Below are positions 32,101 to 43,961 of a stretch of 64,000 nucleotides of DNA, in pieces. Source of the DNA: Heterotrichella gracilis (taxonomy: Eukaryota; Sar; Xanthophyceae; Tribonematales; Xanthonemataceae). Both the position numbers and the translations under genes were made by a program. The notes beneath the pieces were generated by a model. The model had not been told where the DNA came from. It saw only the letters and a program-made list of their open reading frames with translations, and did no database searches. How positions within the stretch are numbered: the first letter of the stretch is position 1; each line of letters opens with the position of its first letter. The stretch spans positions 62,001 through 126,000 of the forward strand of contig JAULBX010000670.1 of the NCBI GenBank assembly GCA_032358255.1. The letters run 5' to 3'.

Positions 32101-35100
32101 ACCCTAAACAAGGGTTTTGATGTTCATGCACCACATCGCAGGTTGGGTTCGTCACCCGAATCGAGGGGCAGCGATTGACGGCGGATTTGGAGGAGTACCT
32201 GCCGGACTACACGTTTGCCTTTGAAGGCATTGGCGATGATGGCTTTGCAGTGTACTACAACAGCGAAGCAACACACCAGCTGAACCAGCGGTTTGGAGAC
32301 ATGCGGCACCAGATTGTAGACTTGGAGGTCTGGATTGCATTGGCATATGCCAACCAAGCAACCTGCACCATGCAACTGTGGTTACTGGCCATCCGTTTGC
32401 AGGGAAGGTGGTGTCATGTTATATCTGTGCCCACAGCATGCATGTTGCGCAGCAGGTGCAAGATCACCACTCATCTAGCCATGCAAAAAACTGGTCATCT
32501 GGCCGCTGTCCCTCTTGTGGGTGCACTAGAATAAGCACTGCTCATCGATGAGTACATTCAATGGAATTTGTACATGCAATTATACCAATTTGTACATGCA
32601 ATTGGCCAGGCATCCTTTCTACAAGGCCCTATCCTCCATCACTGTCTCAGATGGCAACCATCTGTAGCGCGCCCTGGTAGCCCTGTCCGCGCACGCACTG
32701 TTGAATGTGCCTGGACTTCCATGTGCAAAGCATGGTTGCAGCTCCCTTATCCCGCATTGTGACATCATGTGTCGCCTGTTCAGAACTCCATATGCACAGA
32801 GCTTGTGACCAGGTTGCAAGAATTCTTCCCAGCCTGCAGCCGTGCGCTGGCAGTTGTTGCAGAGCTTGACTGCCTGCTGTCGCTGGCAGACTGCGCCAGG
32901 GACTACGGGTTCAACCGACCCCAGCTGACGAGAAACAACGTGCTGCATATCAAAGGCGGTACGGATTAATATGCTGCTGGGCGTCTGTCAGGCCCAAGGA
33001 AGGGTGGTTATTACTCCTTGGACTGCGTAAATATGTTACATTGCCAGGTTCAGGACAAGTTGGACAGGCTTAGGCTTACACTTGGGGGACATTTTCTGCA
33101 TTTTCCATCCACAGGTGCTTGTGCTATATGCGTATATTATATAATATATGGGCAAGGGTGCCCAGATACAATGTCACGTAAATCCCTGCCTATTTGAGAG
33201 GCGCACTTCCTGGCGTGAAAGGAGTTTTTCTAAGACTTCTTGCTATTCAAGGCTCCTATGCTGTGTACACCAGACGCCACACCCTTCTGCATGCCATGCC
33301 TGCTGACATTGGCTAAGGCCTGTGCTTGACCAGCCGTTCTGGTCGGTTGGTGCCCTGCTGCAAGCCAGTGGCCCCTTAACTCCGCCTTTGCACGTCCCCT
33401 TTCTTCCATTCTATGAGGCTGTGCATGTGCTGTGCAGGGAGACACATGCTTGTTGAGATGCTCACTGAGAGGTACATCCCAAACGACACAAACATGGAAC
33501 AGGCAAGCAAGAGGTTACAGGTGAGGCTCTATGATTTGTCTGGACAAAACAAACATCAACAAATGATGGGGGGAAAACATGTTTGGATGCGCATGCATCC
33601 AACATTTTTGTGCATTCCAGTCAATTGCACCAAGAAAATGTGAAGATCTTCTGCACTGCAGCCTTGGTGTTCACGTAGCTCTCTTGAACTGACAATATGC
33701 ATGCAGGTGATCACTGGACCCAATTTGTCAGGGAAGTCTTGCTACGTCAAGCAAGTGGCCATAATTGTATTCCTGGCCCACATTGGGTCCTTTGTTCCCG
33801 GTGCGTTTACTTGATTCATTGTATTCAATTAATATTCAGCATCATTTCAAGTTGTGCCAAAGGTGTTATTAGCCTGCATAGCTACATGCTTTTTTCACAA
33901 GTTGTGTAAATTGCGCAGCTGACGAGGCCATCATTGGGTTGACAGACCGCATCTTCACGCGCATTGTCAGCATAGATGCTGTGGCCCTTCATCAGAGCAC
34001 CTTCATGGTTGACCTTGGCCAGATTTCCAGCATGCTTCGTCTAGCAACCTGCAGGTACGCTATCACAGGCTGTCAAATATCCACTATATCCACGCATGCA
34101 TGCAATTATTTGGGGGTTTGCGTTTAAAGTTTAGGGTTTAAATTTAAGCATTTTTCTTTCCGTTTAAGCAATGTAATGCAGTGCAGCACGTGGCATTTGA
34201 CCTTTGCTTGGTTCAATGCTGCAGCACCCAGACCGTAGATGAGTGCATCAAACGCAGGTCATTATGTATCATTGACGAGTTTGGGAAAGGGACCCTGGCA
34301 GCGGATGGCGTTGGTCTGTTGTGCGCTGTGCTCAGCCACTTTGCAGGGAGGCCGGAGCCCCCTAAGGTGCTGACATGCACACACTTCAGTGAGGTATTAT
34401 CAGCAACAATCTTGCCGAGGTAAGTGCATGGCAGGAGATAAGAGAATTTGCTGCGAGCCCCCTAAGGTGCTAAGCAACATGAATTATGTGTGCACAATCC
34501 AATGTACTACCTTCTCATAGAAATAAAAATGTTGAAAATATGCAGTCAACAGTGATATTGGCAGATACCCTTGCGCGGCCAACACAACTTCACATCAGTG
34601 ATCTCATTGCGCAGGAATCCTCTGCTTTCATTCTTCACCATGGATGTGTTACAAGATGGGCACCATGCTTCCGCCGCTGCTGGTGACGCAGCCGTGCAAG
34701 GTGCCGCTAAGGACCTGGTGTTCTTGTGTCGCCTGGTACCAGGTGTGGCCTGCGGGGGAAGGCTACGAGCAGTATCAATATAGATTTAATATTATTTGGG
34801 GCATCTGGCAAGGTTGAATTATGCATTCAGGCTTCGGCTGGACAGAGCTGACATCAGGTGCTGCCTATTGGTGCAATGGTCAGAGCAATCAGTTCCAGGG
34901 GCTTCTGACATGCACATCGTGCACTACCTATAGGGTAAAACAATAAGAATGATCATCTTTGAGGTTGCAACCCAGCGCGATTTGTGGGCAATGCCAATGA
35001 CTTGCCAAGCCACAAGGCGTACACCCAGCGCACCACTACTAATCAAACCTCCCTCCTCTGCCTGCAGGATATGCTACCCCAAGCTTTGGCCTGTACTGCG

Positions 35101-35315
35101 CAAAGCTGTGTGGGCTGAGGCCCGACATCGTGCAGCGCGCGCACGACCTGGTTCGCCTGCAGGCAACTTCACAGCCAATCGCTCCTATCCACACGGAGGC
35201 ACTGGCCAAGCGCAACGCGGCAGCCCTCGCCAAAGTGCAGCACCTGCTGTCCACAGACCTCCAGGACACTGCGGCAGTGAATGCCCTGCTGACCAGCATC
35301 TCCACAGGGCAATGA
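29121..35315 (+). CDS. MSH5: MutS homologue MSH5 (meiotic crossover factor)
   Basis: MSH5 forms the MutS-gamma clamp with MSH4, which stabilises meiotic recombination intermediates for crossing over. Thirteen exons join in phase to 953 residues: 29121-29495, 29794-29982, 30418-30869, 31238-31620, 31808-32025, 32142-32327, 32784-32958, 33438-33520, 33707-33800, 33919-34054, 34225-34419, 34615-34742, 35068-35315. The order follows plant MSH5: [50 protein letters not shown], then Walker [11 protein letters not shown] (about 689-698), STFMVDL, Walker [12 protein letters not shown] and the helix-turn-helix end [15 protein letters not shown] poorly conserved, disordered N-terminus of about 100 residues precedes the core; an internal ATG ([10 protein letters not shown]) could be an alternative start. 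All ATPase motifs are intact. Confidence 0.93.
32092..32109. repeat. Interstitial telomere-like CCCTAAA motif in an MSH5 intron
   Basis: AAAACCCTAAACCCTAAA in the short intron 32026-32141, 33 bp before the acceptor. Confidence 0.85.
32557..32604. repeat. Short tandem duplication in an MSH5 intron
   Basis: AATTTGTACATGCAATT occurs twice, about 23 bp apart. Confidence 0.7.
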
Positions 35316-36903
35316 TCACAATGGCCAGCTGGCAGTGCGGCGCGCATGAAGCGATGGCTGGCACGTGGGTGGCAACAGGGTGACTGGGTTTTAAAACGCC
35401 GGCGGTGGGCCAGCAAGCGCTTGAGCCTGAGCCAGCAAGAACATTTCTGAAATGTTCTTTGAATCAAACGCATGCGTGAGCCAGCAAGTATGCCAGTGCC
35501 TGAGTCAGCCAAGTGACCAGTAACAGTCAACTTCTGGTACTGATGGTCCCCTGGGGCCCGAGCACCAGTTGTGTAGGGCACTGCCAGCCCGGGGCCCCTC
35601 AGCCCTTGCCAAGGGCGGCCCTTTAAGGGCGGCACCTGCGATGCAGTCCCTTTTCTTTCTTTCTTCTTGTGATGGTGCTTGACAACTCAGCTCAATTGCT
35701 CAAACTGTGACAGAGACTCTGTAGACACAATGATTGTCATTTCGTGTGTATTCTAAACACCCACTCATTGAGCAAGGCGGCCTGCTTCCGTCTTGAGTCA
35801 CTCAATGACGGTCATTGCCATGCTGAGCATCAGCCTTGTGTTCCAGCATAACAATCACTCCCGGTGTAAAGTCTGAGAGCAGGCGGGATGATAACCAACA
35901 CAATGTGATGTGAAATCCCCCACGCTGGGGTCATCGAACTGATTTAATGCACATGCTGTGAATCAACCGTCATAATGGTGCTGTTGCAGAGTTTAACCTC
36001 GTCAGTGCCATGAGGGTTTAGTTTAGCAAGGTTGAACCAGATATGGTACAACTTGCAACTAATTCAGAGTTGAGAGGCAAGCCAGTTGCCTGCTGGTTGC
36101 GGTTCCTTGGTGTAAAATCCACTGGGACAGTTGGCAGTGAAAAATCGCACACATAGCAAACTATGTATCCCTTGCTGCAGCGTGCACACTAGTACACGTG
36201 ACCATAATTTGCAGAGTACATGTTATCACATACTCTCTAGAAAATTGTCCTACAAGCCCCAGCTTCATTAAAAAGCTTATACAGCTGCTGTTGCAAATGA
36301 AAGAAAAAATCCGCGTATACACCCATGTAATTCAGTGCGACCTTGTTGAAAGACGAAAGTCTGCAACTGATAGCACTCCCACCCAACAAGCATTCATACA
36401 GACACATGGAGTGTTCTTGCTGCATTTCTGTCTTGGCAAAAACACACACCATTTGCATGATCGGCAGACATTCCAGACAACAATACTGCGGCATCCTCCG
36501 CCAGCCGTTCCACGCCATGATTGCATGTGAAAGCTCTTGCCCGACTGTTTTTGTCTGCCAACAATCTCACGGGCAAAACTTCTCAAGAAAGGACACCTGA
36601 TGCGCTCTCAGGAACTCACTGAAAGCAGAAGAAAAAGGAAACGGAAACCAGAATCTGACAGAGTGGCAGGCCTTTGGCATTCCCAAGTGCCGTCCCAAAG
36701 TGAAAAGCACATTTTCAACAGCAAACGCTGGACTCGCAACCCACAGATGTAGTGCCATCGCAACCTGTGGAACCTGCTGTAAAAAAATGGCATCATGGAG
36801 GCCCACACACATGCGCCACGTGATAAACTAATGGGTTGCCATGTGCATACAATTCCCAAAACTGTTCCAACTAGCCAACTACCCACCATCCCCGGAACAC
36901 ACA
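35316..36903. other. Convergent 3' intergenic region, MSH5 / TIC-like
   Basis: 1.6 kb between the two stop codons. Contains a near-perfect palindrome at 35438-35458 (AGAACATTTC, one base, GAAATGTTCT) and a repeated CCAGCAAG word around 35410-35490. No supported gene. Confidence 0.4.
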
Positions 36904-37539
36904 TCAGCGGAAGACGGGCATACCTGGCAGCCTGCCACTGCCATCCTCCTTGTGCTCTGCCCTCACAGCTGCCATGAACTGCTCCTGCATGGGCGCCAGG
37001 CGCAGGCCGTTGCCCAACATGGGCCGGTTGTCCATCGGGCCTGCGGGTGGGGGCGAAGCGTGGTCAGGCAAGCTCTGTCACGAAAGCAGCATGCAGCCAG
37101 CAAGGGGATGTTCATCTAATACGGTATGATACACAACAAAAGAGAGTGTTGATTGAGTTGCGACAAGAGAACGGTAAAAGGGTGCACGGGGAATAGTGCA
37201 CAATCGCTCGATTATCCTCGATAATGCCCTAGCTTTCAGCTAACCTGCCTGTCTTCACAGCATGAGCAATTATTGTAGTAAAAGAAAGACAGGAGAAAGG
37301 CGTAGCGACTTGTTTTCAACGTAAAATAAACATTGTTTTCTATTTTCATCCAACATATTTTCCTATTTATGTACAAAGAGAGTGAGATTCAGGTTGCCGC
37401 GCACCTTGCGCCACGCTCGCCCTGATCCTGTACATGGGGTCCTGCTGCGCAGCCGCAGCAGCTGCCGCCGCAAACTGCGCGAGGCTGGGCGGGAACTTGG
37501 GCCCCCCATCCTCCTGGTGCTTCATCAGGTACTCGGGCA

Positions 37540-37573
<34 letters not shown>

Positions 37574-39673
37574 CTGGTGGTGCACCATGCCGTCCTTGAG
37601 CTCCATCTTGGGCGCTGCGCTGGTGGCGGCCAGGTGCGCCTGGAGTGTGCCGGGCGCAAACTGGGCGGCGGGCAGCGGCGGGAAGGTGGGCGGGTTCAGG
37701 AAGGGCTGCATGGCGGCGGCGGCCAGCGCCGCCTGCTGCTGCGGGGTCAGGCCGCCAAATGCTGAGGGCCCGAAACCCGCTGGGAGGAAGGGGAAGCCTC
37801 CCCCGCCTCCTTGCTGCATCATGGCCAGCTGCGACTGCAGGTGCGGGTAGTGCGAGGCGAGCGAGGAGGGGTTGTGCTGCGGCATCTGCTGGCTGGCGGG
37901 GGCGGCGCTGGCAGCCAGGGCATGCACCAGGGGGAGCGGGAGCGGCGGGAGGGGGTCTGACGAGGCCAGGTGCGCGGGCAGTGGGTTGGGTGTGGGCGCC
38001 CGAGGAGGCTCCGATGGACCGGCCAAGGGGAGCTTGCGCTGGGTGATTGGCTGGATTGGTGCCTGCGCCTGTGGCTGGATGGGCGCCAGAGCGGGGTCGC
38101 GCGCTGTGGGTGCGTCGCGCGGGTCGCCGCCCTGGTTGGGCAACCTCCCGTGCTGGCGGTAGCGCTGCAGCTGCTGCTGGAAGTCGATGAAGTGCGCGAT
38201 GTACACGTGGTTGGCGCAGCGCTTCCAGGGCTTGCGCAGCAGGGCGGGTGGCGCTGGGGGCTGGTTGCTACCCAGCTTCCCTAGCAGCTTGCCAACCTCC
38301 TGCTCAGCATTGCCAAGTGGTGCCGCGGACCACGAGGGCTTTGCAAAGCCCTGGAGTGACTGCGCCGTTTGGCCCAAGTAGCCGCCAAAGCCTTGACCAG
38401 GCATCCTGAAGCCGTTGGGGCTGGGCGCCCTGCTGGAGGGGGCCATGCCAGGGAAGGCGTTGGTGGGAGGCTTGATCGCCTTGGGCGCTGCCAGGGTGTG
38501 GGTGGGTTGCTGGTAGCTCCTGGCTTCCTCCCACGACAGGGGCCCTGCAGGCTCGGGTGGCTCGCCCTTGACGCGGAGGGGGGCTTCGTGGTCTGGCCCC
38601 TGCTGCTCCCTGCTGCCTGACGCCGGGCTGGGGCGCGTGTACTCCTCGGATGTGGCAGCCCCAAAGCCGGGACGGTCTGCAGCGTGCGCAGCGCCGGGCG
38701 CCTCGCCACGGACCTTGCTCCTTGGGTTGGCGTCGCCGGGCTGCTGGGGCTTGGTCTTGGTGCGGAATCGCTTGGGCTTGTTCTTGGGGCTGGTGGCGGG
38801 GCTGAGGTCCTGGCTGGACGATCCCGCAGAGGTGTTCCGGTCGCCGTACCGGTCGTCTGCAGGCGGGGGCGCGGCGTGCACGGACAGCATGTTGGCGAGG
38901 TCAAACAGGGCCTCCGCCACCTCCACCTCCTGCTCGGTCTCCATGGTAGTGGCCTGCATGAAAGGGCGCACGTGGGTCACCATGCCCAAAACGACAGGGA
39001 GCACTCTATTGCGGCGCAGAATTCAGCGCACCTCGTACAACATCCTCGCTCTGTTCCGATAATCAGCCTGCAAGAGGAGAGGAGGTGAGCAACAAGAATT
39101 CTTGAGGACGGTGGCGATTGCACGAGCTACCAGCCAGGGTACCTACCGCCAGAGGTTTCTTGGCACTCTCCACCCACGCGCCTCCAACTCGCCTGCGAAG
39201 CGCTGCATCAGAAAAGAAAGAGGACGTCAGGGGCAACACATTGAGGTTACAAGCCTCAGAGCAACCCTACAGCGTTGCTCCCCAGGGCACCGAGCAAAAT
39301 CACATCTCGACAGATTTTGTGCTGGAAAGTACAACGGGGCATTTCTGCAGTACCTGTCCTTGGTTTCCGAGGGAAATTTGTGGGAGGCCCGTCGTCCTCA
39401 GACTCAAAACCTTGGTGCTCATCGTAGGCCTGCAGTTGTCAGTGGCAGGTTGAGTACTCGGCGGACGATCAGCATTCACTTGTCAGCAGAATGCAGGGCA
39501 CACGCAACAGGCGCAAAAAACCCCACATAGAAGCTTACCTCGGGTGAAGCGGCATGACGTTGATGGGGCATAGACTGGCGTTTGGCCCCGTGTAAACCGT
39601 ACTGCTGCTCAGCCTTGTCGTACGAGTTTGAGCCGTGTCTGGCAGCAGGCATGCCGCCTTCCTTTCGTTTCAT
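36904..39673 (-). CDS. TIME FOR COFFEE-like protein, polyQ
   Basis: In Arabidopsis TIC is a nuclear regulator linking the circadian clock with metabolism. Six exons (39539-39673, 39354-39429, 39147-39202, 39032-39067, 37405-38953, 36904-37040) join in frame to 662 residues, much shorter than Arabidopsis TIC (about 1,500). Features seen: a short acidic GFESEDDGPP segment, EQEVEVAEALFDLANMLS, a basic KNKPKRFRTK stretch, and the core motif LRKPWKRCANHVYIAHFIDF that I associate with the TIC family. Then long Pro/Gln/Ala-rich disorder with Q10, and QDPMYRIRASVAQG near the end. A longer frame opens at 39754; I chose ATG 39673. The family call rests on the WKRCANHVYIAHFI motif and the EVAEALF segment from memory. 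Confidence 0.62.
37541..37570 (-). repeat. (CAG)10 coding microsatellite in the TIC-like gene
   Basis: Ten CTG triplets on the + strand, read as ten Gln on the minus strand. Confidence 0.9.
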
Positions 39674-40950
39674 GGTTGCTTCTGGTAACACGTTGCCACA
39701 GAGTCGATACCAGTGGCTGAAACGGAGTGTCGATCCCAACTGCAAGATCCACAAACACCAAACAGCTGAGTTAGAGGAACTCGCAAACTGCCGATTGTTG
39801 GCACTTCACAGCCCAGCCCGTGCAACTGCTTTGTCAGAGGCTGAAGATAGCGTAATGGGCCAAATGCAACGGATGGCCAGCGGGGGTTAGAAACGCCGTA
39901 CGTAGCATCTCGGCAAACGGCAGGGAAAAACAGCGACACAAAGTCCACTGCCTGAACAAGAGAGGATGCAAGGTCAAGGGTGCCGTTGGAGCCTGCCAAC
40001 GCCGCACTTACGTGTTTGTGTGTTTCAGTTGCTTGCGCAAGCAGGGGAGGTATGGGGGTGGTTCCCGCTCGGAACCACGAACGCGGCAGCAGCGCACGAT
40101 GGGCGGCGTTCCAACGTCCCAAACAGGTGGCGTCACCTCAGAACTGTCCCAGGCGATCCGTGATGCTGCCAACCAGGTTTCGGTCTGAAGTATCTTACGG
40201 CAGCCCACAAGGTGCCTTTTTGGGCAGGGTCAGGCTGCAAGAAGGCGTGCACTGCAGCTGCAGCAGGCACTATGGGTCCTGAATCACATGGGTCTAAAGA
40301 ATCACGTGGGCAACGCTTTATGCTGATGTGGCAACTTTGCAATCAATCACGGCGTCCGGGCAAAGCTCCGCCGATTCGCTTGGAAGCTTTTTTATGCACT
40401 CCGAGCAGATCTCGGAGATTTGTGACATCCGGTCCGGACAAAACACGGATGTATGAAAAATCATCCAACACCAACACCGGACGGCACAAACGCCAGGGTG
40501 GCAGCCTCTGCAGAGACTCTGCAGGCGAGGCCACACGACAGCTTTCAAAAGGTCTACCAGGGCAAGTGGTCTTGTTCGACAATTTCCCAGCCAGTCGGAA
40601 CGTTGGTTGGTACAGGTCTGGCTTTACAAGCGAGCAGGCAGTCGCTTGTGGGCGCCGTGGACAGCACCATCCCCAAGTGCCGCTGACTCATGACGGACTG
40701 TACCAGTTTAGTCTGCCTGCTATTGCGCGTGTGCTTTTGTGCTTGCAAGCACTACGATTGCTTCTAACCTTGATAATTACGCTGGTTTCCTTGCGATGAG
40801 TGCAGCCTTTCTATCTATCAGCTGTGGATTTGTTCAGCATGCGACTTATCACACAAGGATATGAAAAAGTGGACCTCATGCTTATTGCAACAAAAAGCCT
40901 GTTACGAAAACAGCACCATTAGCACCAACTGCTGAGTCTGATGAACACTT
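39674..40950. other. Region between TIC-like and FAM185A-like genes, with an unassigned possible coding segment
   Basis: 1.3 kb upstream of the TIC-like start and downstream of the FAM185A-like stop (same strand), so it should hold the TIC-like promoter. On the + strand two frames look unlike random sequence: 40319-40450 (ADVATLQSITASGQSSADSL...) ending at a possible GT donor, and 40525-40686 (ARPHDSFQKVYQGKW...CR, stop). They do not form a convincing complete gene and I recognise no domain. Confidence 0.2.
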
Positions 40951-43282
40951 TTAGGTCTTTTGCAACTTTCTCCGAACTGCATCTGCCCAACTCTGCACCT
41001 GCAGTGTCAAGGTGCCACTGCGAGCGTCAATGATTATTTCAGGAACAGCCGATGTGGCTGTTGCTTGCTGCCTAGGTACCCCACCACCCGCACCAGCACC
41101 AGTCAGGGGTGCCCAGGAACCCACTAGCACAGTGTGCGGCATTGCATGTGGCTCCTGCTGTGTTGCTGCCATGCTGCCCGGTGGCTGGCCCTGCAAACCA
41201 GCTGAAAGGCTTTGCCGCTGCTGGTCTACTTTCTGGACAATAAACCGGCTGGAAAAGGACCTCCCTTCACTGGCGTTGAACCATGGCAGCGTCTGTAGGG
41301 TTCTCTCAAGGGCCTCCGTCTCACCCTGCATCCATGCATTATCGCATATTAATGCCATGGTGTGCCATGCATGATCCTGTCATGGTCCGCATTGACAAGC
41401 AGCAGCCACACAGAGACTGCAAATCCTGCCTTTGCAGCAAGAAGCATTTTTCCAGCCAAGCCAATACTCACCATGCAAGCAATCTCACCCGACAACTCCA
41501 GCCTGCCCACACGCAGCTGCAGCTGTGCATGGAGGTTGGGTGACAGGCGGCAGGTCACATCCCCTCCCTGGGACTGGATGCGCACGTGCTGCAGCCGCTC
41601 GTGGACCTGCACCTGCATGGGTGTGCAACGACAAGGTCGGCGTGTGAAGTGCACCGTCATGGGTCTGCCATATCCTGGTACACTGAATGGTTCTCATGCG
41701 CAAAAACATGACCAAGGTCACACACAAATATGATGGCGTCACATGGGCCGGCCGTGAAAATCCCATCTCATGGTAACAATTCAACAGATATACGGGACGA
41801 AAATTTAAAAAATTTATTCTTGTTAGTCAACATCGTCATGATAGGACATAGGCGGTGCGCTATATTACCTCAACTGATCCGCCATGTGAGCTGATGTCCA
41901 CAGAACCATCAAGACTTGCAATCTGCACTGATCCCCCCTGGCTGCTGATTGTAGCTGCGCCGCAATCTAAAGTGCCAACTTCGACGGAGTTACTGCAAGG
42001 GTTGGTTCCTTCCCCTGCACAAGGAATGCTAGATCATGACGCACGTGATCCCAGCAGCTGGCAAGCACCAACATGAACCCTCACACATAGCTATTTATTT
42101 ATTGCCCACTTATACATGCGGCATGTCACCTGCTGCAATGCTCAGTTTGTCGCAGTACGCGGCGCCAATGCTGACATTGCCTGCGCCGCTGCTCACATTG
42201 ACATCCTTGCCCATGAGCCTCTGGAGCTGCACTGCGCCACTGTGTGTGCCCAGCTGTACATGCTCCGCTGTCACATTCCTCGCCACCAAGCTGCCACCAC
42301 CTGTATCAACGCCTGTCTGCCCTGCTTTGATGCTGCCCAGCGTCACATCACCGCCCGAGCTCTCAACATGCAGGTCTGCCTCGGTGAGGTTTGCAACGGA
42401 TACAGCACCCCCTGCGGCATAAGCCCGGGGTTCAGTGTTCAGGAGATCCACCATCCTATGACGCATTGATGTTGCTTTTGCATTGGAAGTCTGTGTGACA
42501 GAGGTTGCAACATGAACTTGAACGATAATGCATGTCCGCACATGGCGAAAGTTAATGGCATGCCGCATACCGTTGGCCTTCACTTGTATGCTGCAGAAGC
42601 GCTCAGGAACCCATGCAGTGACAGAATCTGCCGCTTCAACCTCCACACCTGTACAGAAGTAAGCTTTGTTCAGCACAGGTTAATTTTTGCAAAGATTCTG
42701 CAAAAGCAAATATGTGGCCAAAATTAAAGTGGCTATATTCGCCTTCAACGTACTGAGAGTGGGGCTTGCATGGTCAATTCGCAACCCTCCTGTGACAGAT
42801 GGTGGATCCACCTATGTATACACAAACATAGCTGTTGCATTGCAGTGTGCACAGGAAGCAGCGGGTGTCTGTTGAGCTTGCGGCCGATACAGGGTGTCAC
42901 TTGCTAGAGGTGGTTGGCACTGTCCAGGGAAAGCAACACAATTGATGTACCATTGCAGTGTGTAACATGTTAAGAGCACAGTGTTTGTTACCTCCAGAAA
43001 TATGCTTTCCAGCGCTCCATTATGTATTGCTACTGGGGCTCCATGGGCGCTGACCGCCACAGAAAGAGTGGAGCCAGGTGCAATGGGAAAGATGTGCTGC
43101 CTTTCTGGCTGAGTACTTGCAGTGTTTAGGTGTGACGTACGGCTGAATGCACAAGACAGCCGAGGTCGGCTAACCAAGGCTGCAGCCAAGGCCAGGGCTC
43201 GGCATGCCCCAAGGGAGCTTGGTGTGATTGTGGCTGTCAAAACTTGCAGGTGGTGCAATCCATGCCTTATGCAACCCCTCAT
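40951..43282 (-). CDS. FAM185A-like protein (DUF4097 beta-repeat)
   Basis: Function unknown in any organism, as far as I know. Seven exons (42992-43282, 42754-42811, 42571-42648, 42130-42412, 41869-41992, 41472-41612, 40951-41325) join in frame to 449 residues (human 392). The body is a run of short beta-strand repeats with G-D-V-x-L-G-S type turns: ESSGGDVTLGSIKAGQ, SSGAGNVSIGAAY, SSQGGSVQIASLDG, SSHGGSVEV, as in DUF4097/FAM185A. The ending QSWADAVRRKLQK matches the human ending QSWFQSLKLQ. The first 60 residues, with Arg, Ala and Ser and few acids, look like a mitochondrial or plastid targeting peptide. The start is the upstream ATG of that segment. Confidence 0.78.
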
Positions 43283-43961
43283 TTTGGTGTGTCTGGTGTG
43301 GTCAGGGTTTGGGATTGTTACAGGCTACCTGTAGCGCCCCCTTGTTGTCTATGCATGCATGCACAAGGCCCTGGCATGTTAATGCCACTGCCCATGCATC
43401 AGCGATGTGTGGAACCTTTCAACACAGTGCGAGTTGGGAACACAGCAAAGCAAACCATGCATGTGTTACTGCGTGTGTGGGGTTTGTTACAGCGCAGAAA
43501 GGCAGGCTTCAAACCCGCTACATAGGGGGTATTTGACAGGGGAGGAAAGAATTCCTAATTAATGCAGATCTGGATGCATGCGAAAGAAGGAAACGCCAAT
43601 TGATTCCACTGTTTTGTAGGCCTAGTTATTGTGTGTCATCAACATACTTTGTAGTAACATATCGCAGGCGTTGATTGTTGATGGACTCTGCACCATACCG
43701 TTCCAACCCAACTTTAGGCTTGGGTCCCAACAGAAGGATAGGTCCAGGGGTTGCCGTGTGGGCAAGTTGGTTTGCAAGCAGGTGCAGCTAGAGATATACC
43801 TCTTCTATCTTTCAGTGTGCACGGGGCTGGGTGACCGACCAGCCCAAGTGCTCCATCGTCCCATACTGTAGCCTCATTTGACCCTCTCCAGAGCTGAGGG
43901 CAGGCCCCCAAACACGGCATACACATGGTGACAGCAGAGCACTAGTGACGAGCATACCATC
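43283..43961. promoter_or_regulatory. Divergent promoter region, FAM185A-like / COG2
   Basis: 679 bp between two divergent starts. Contains a (GCAT)n run near 43350. No known element recognised. Confidence 0.4.
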
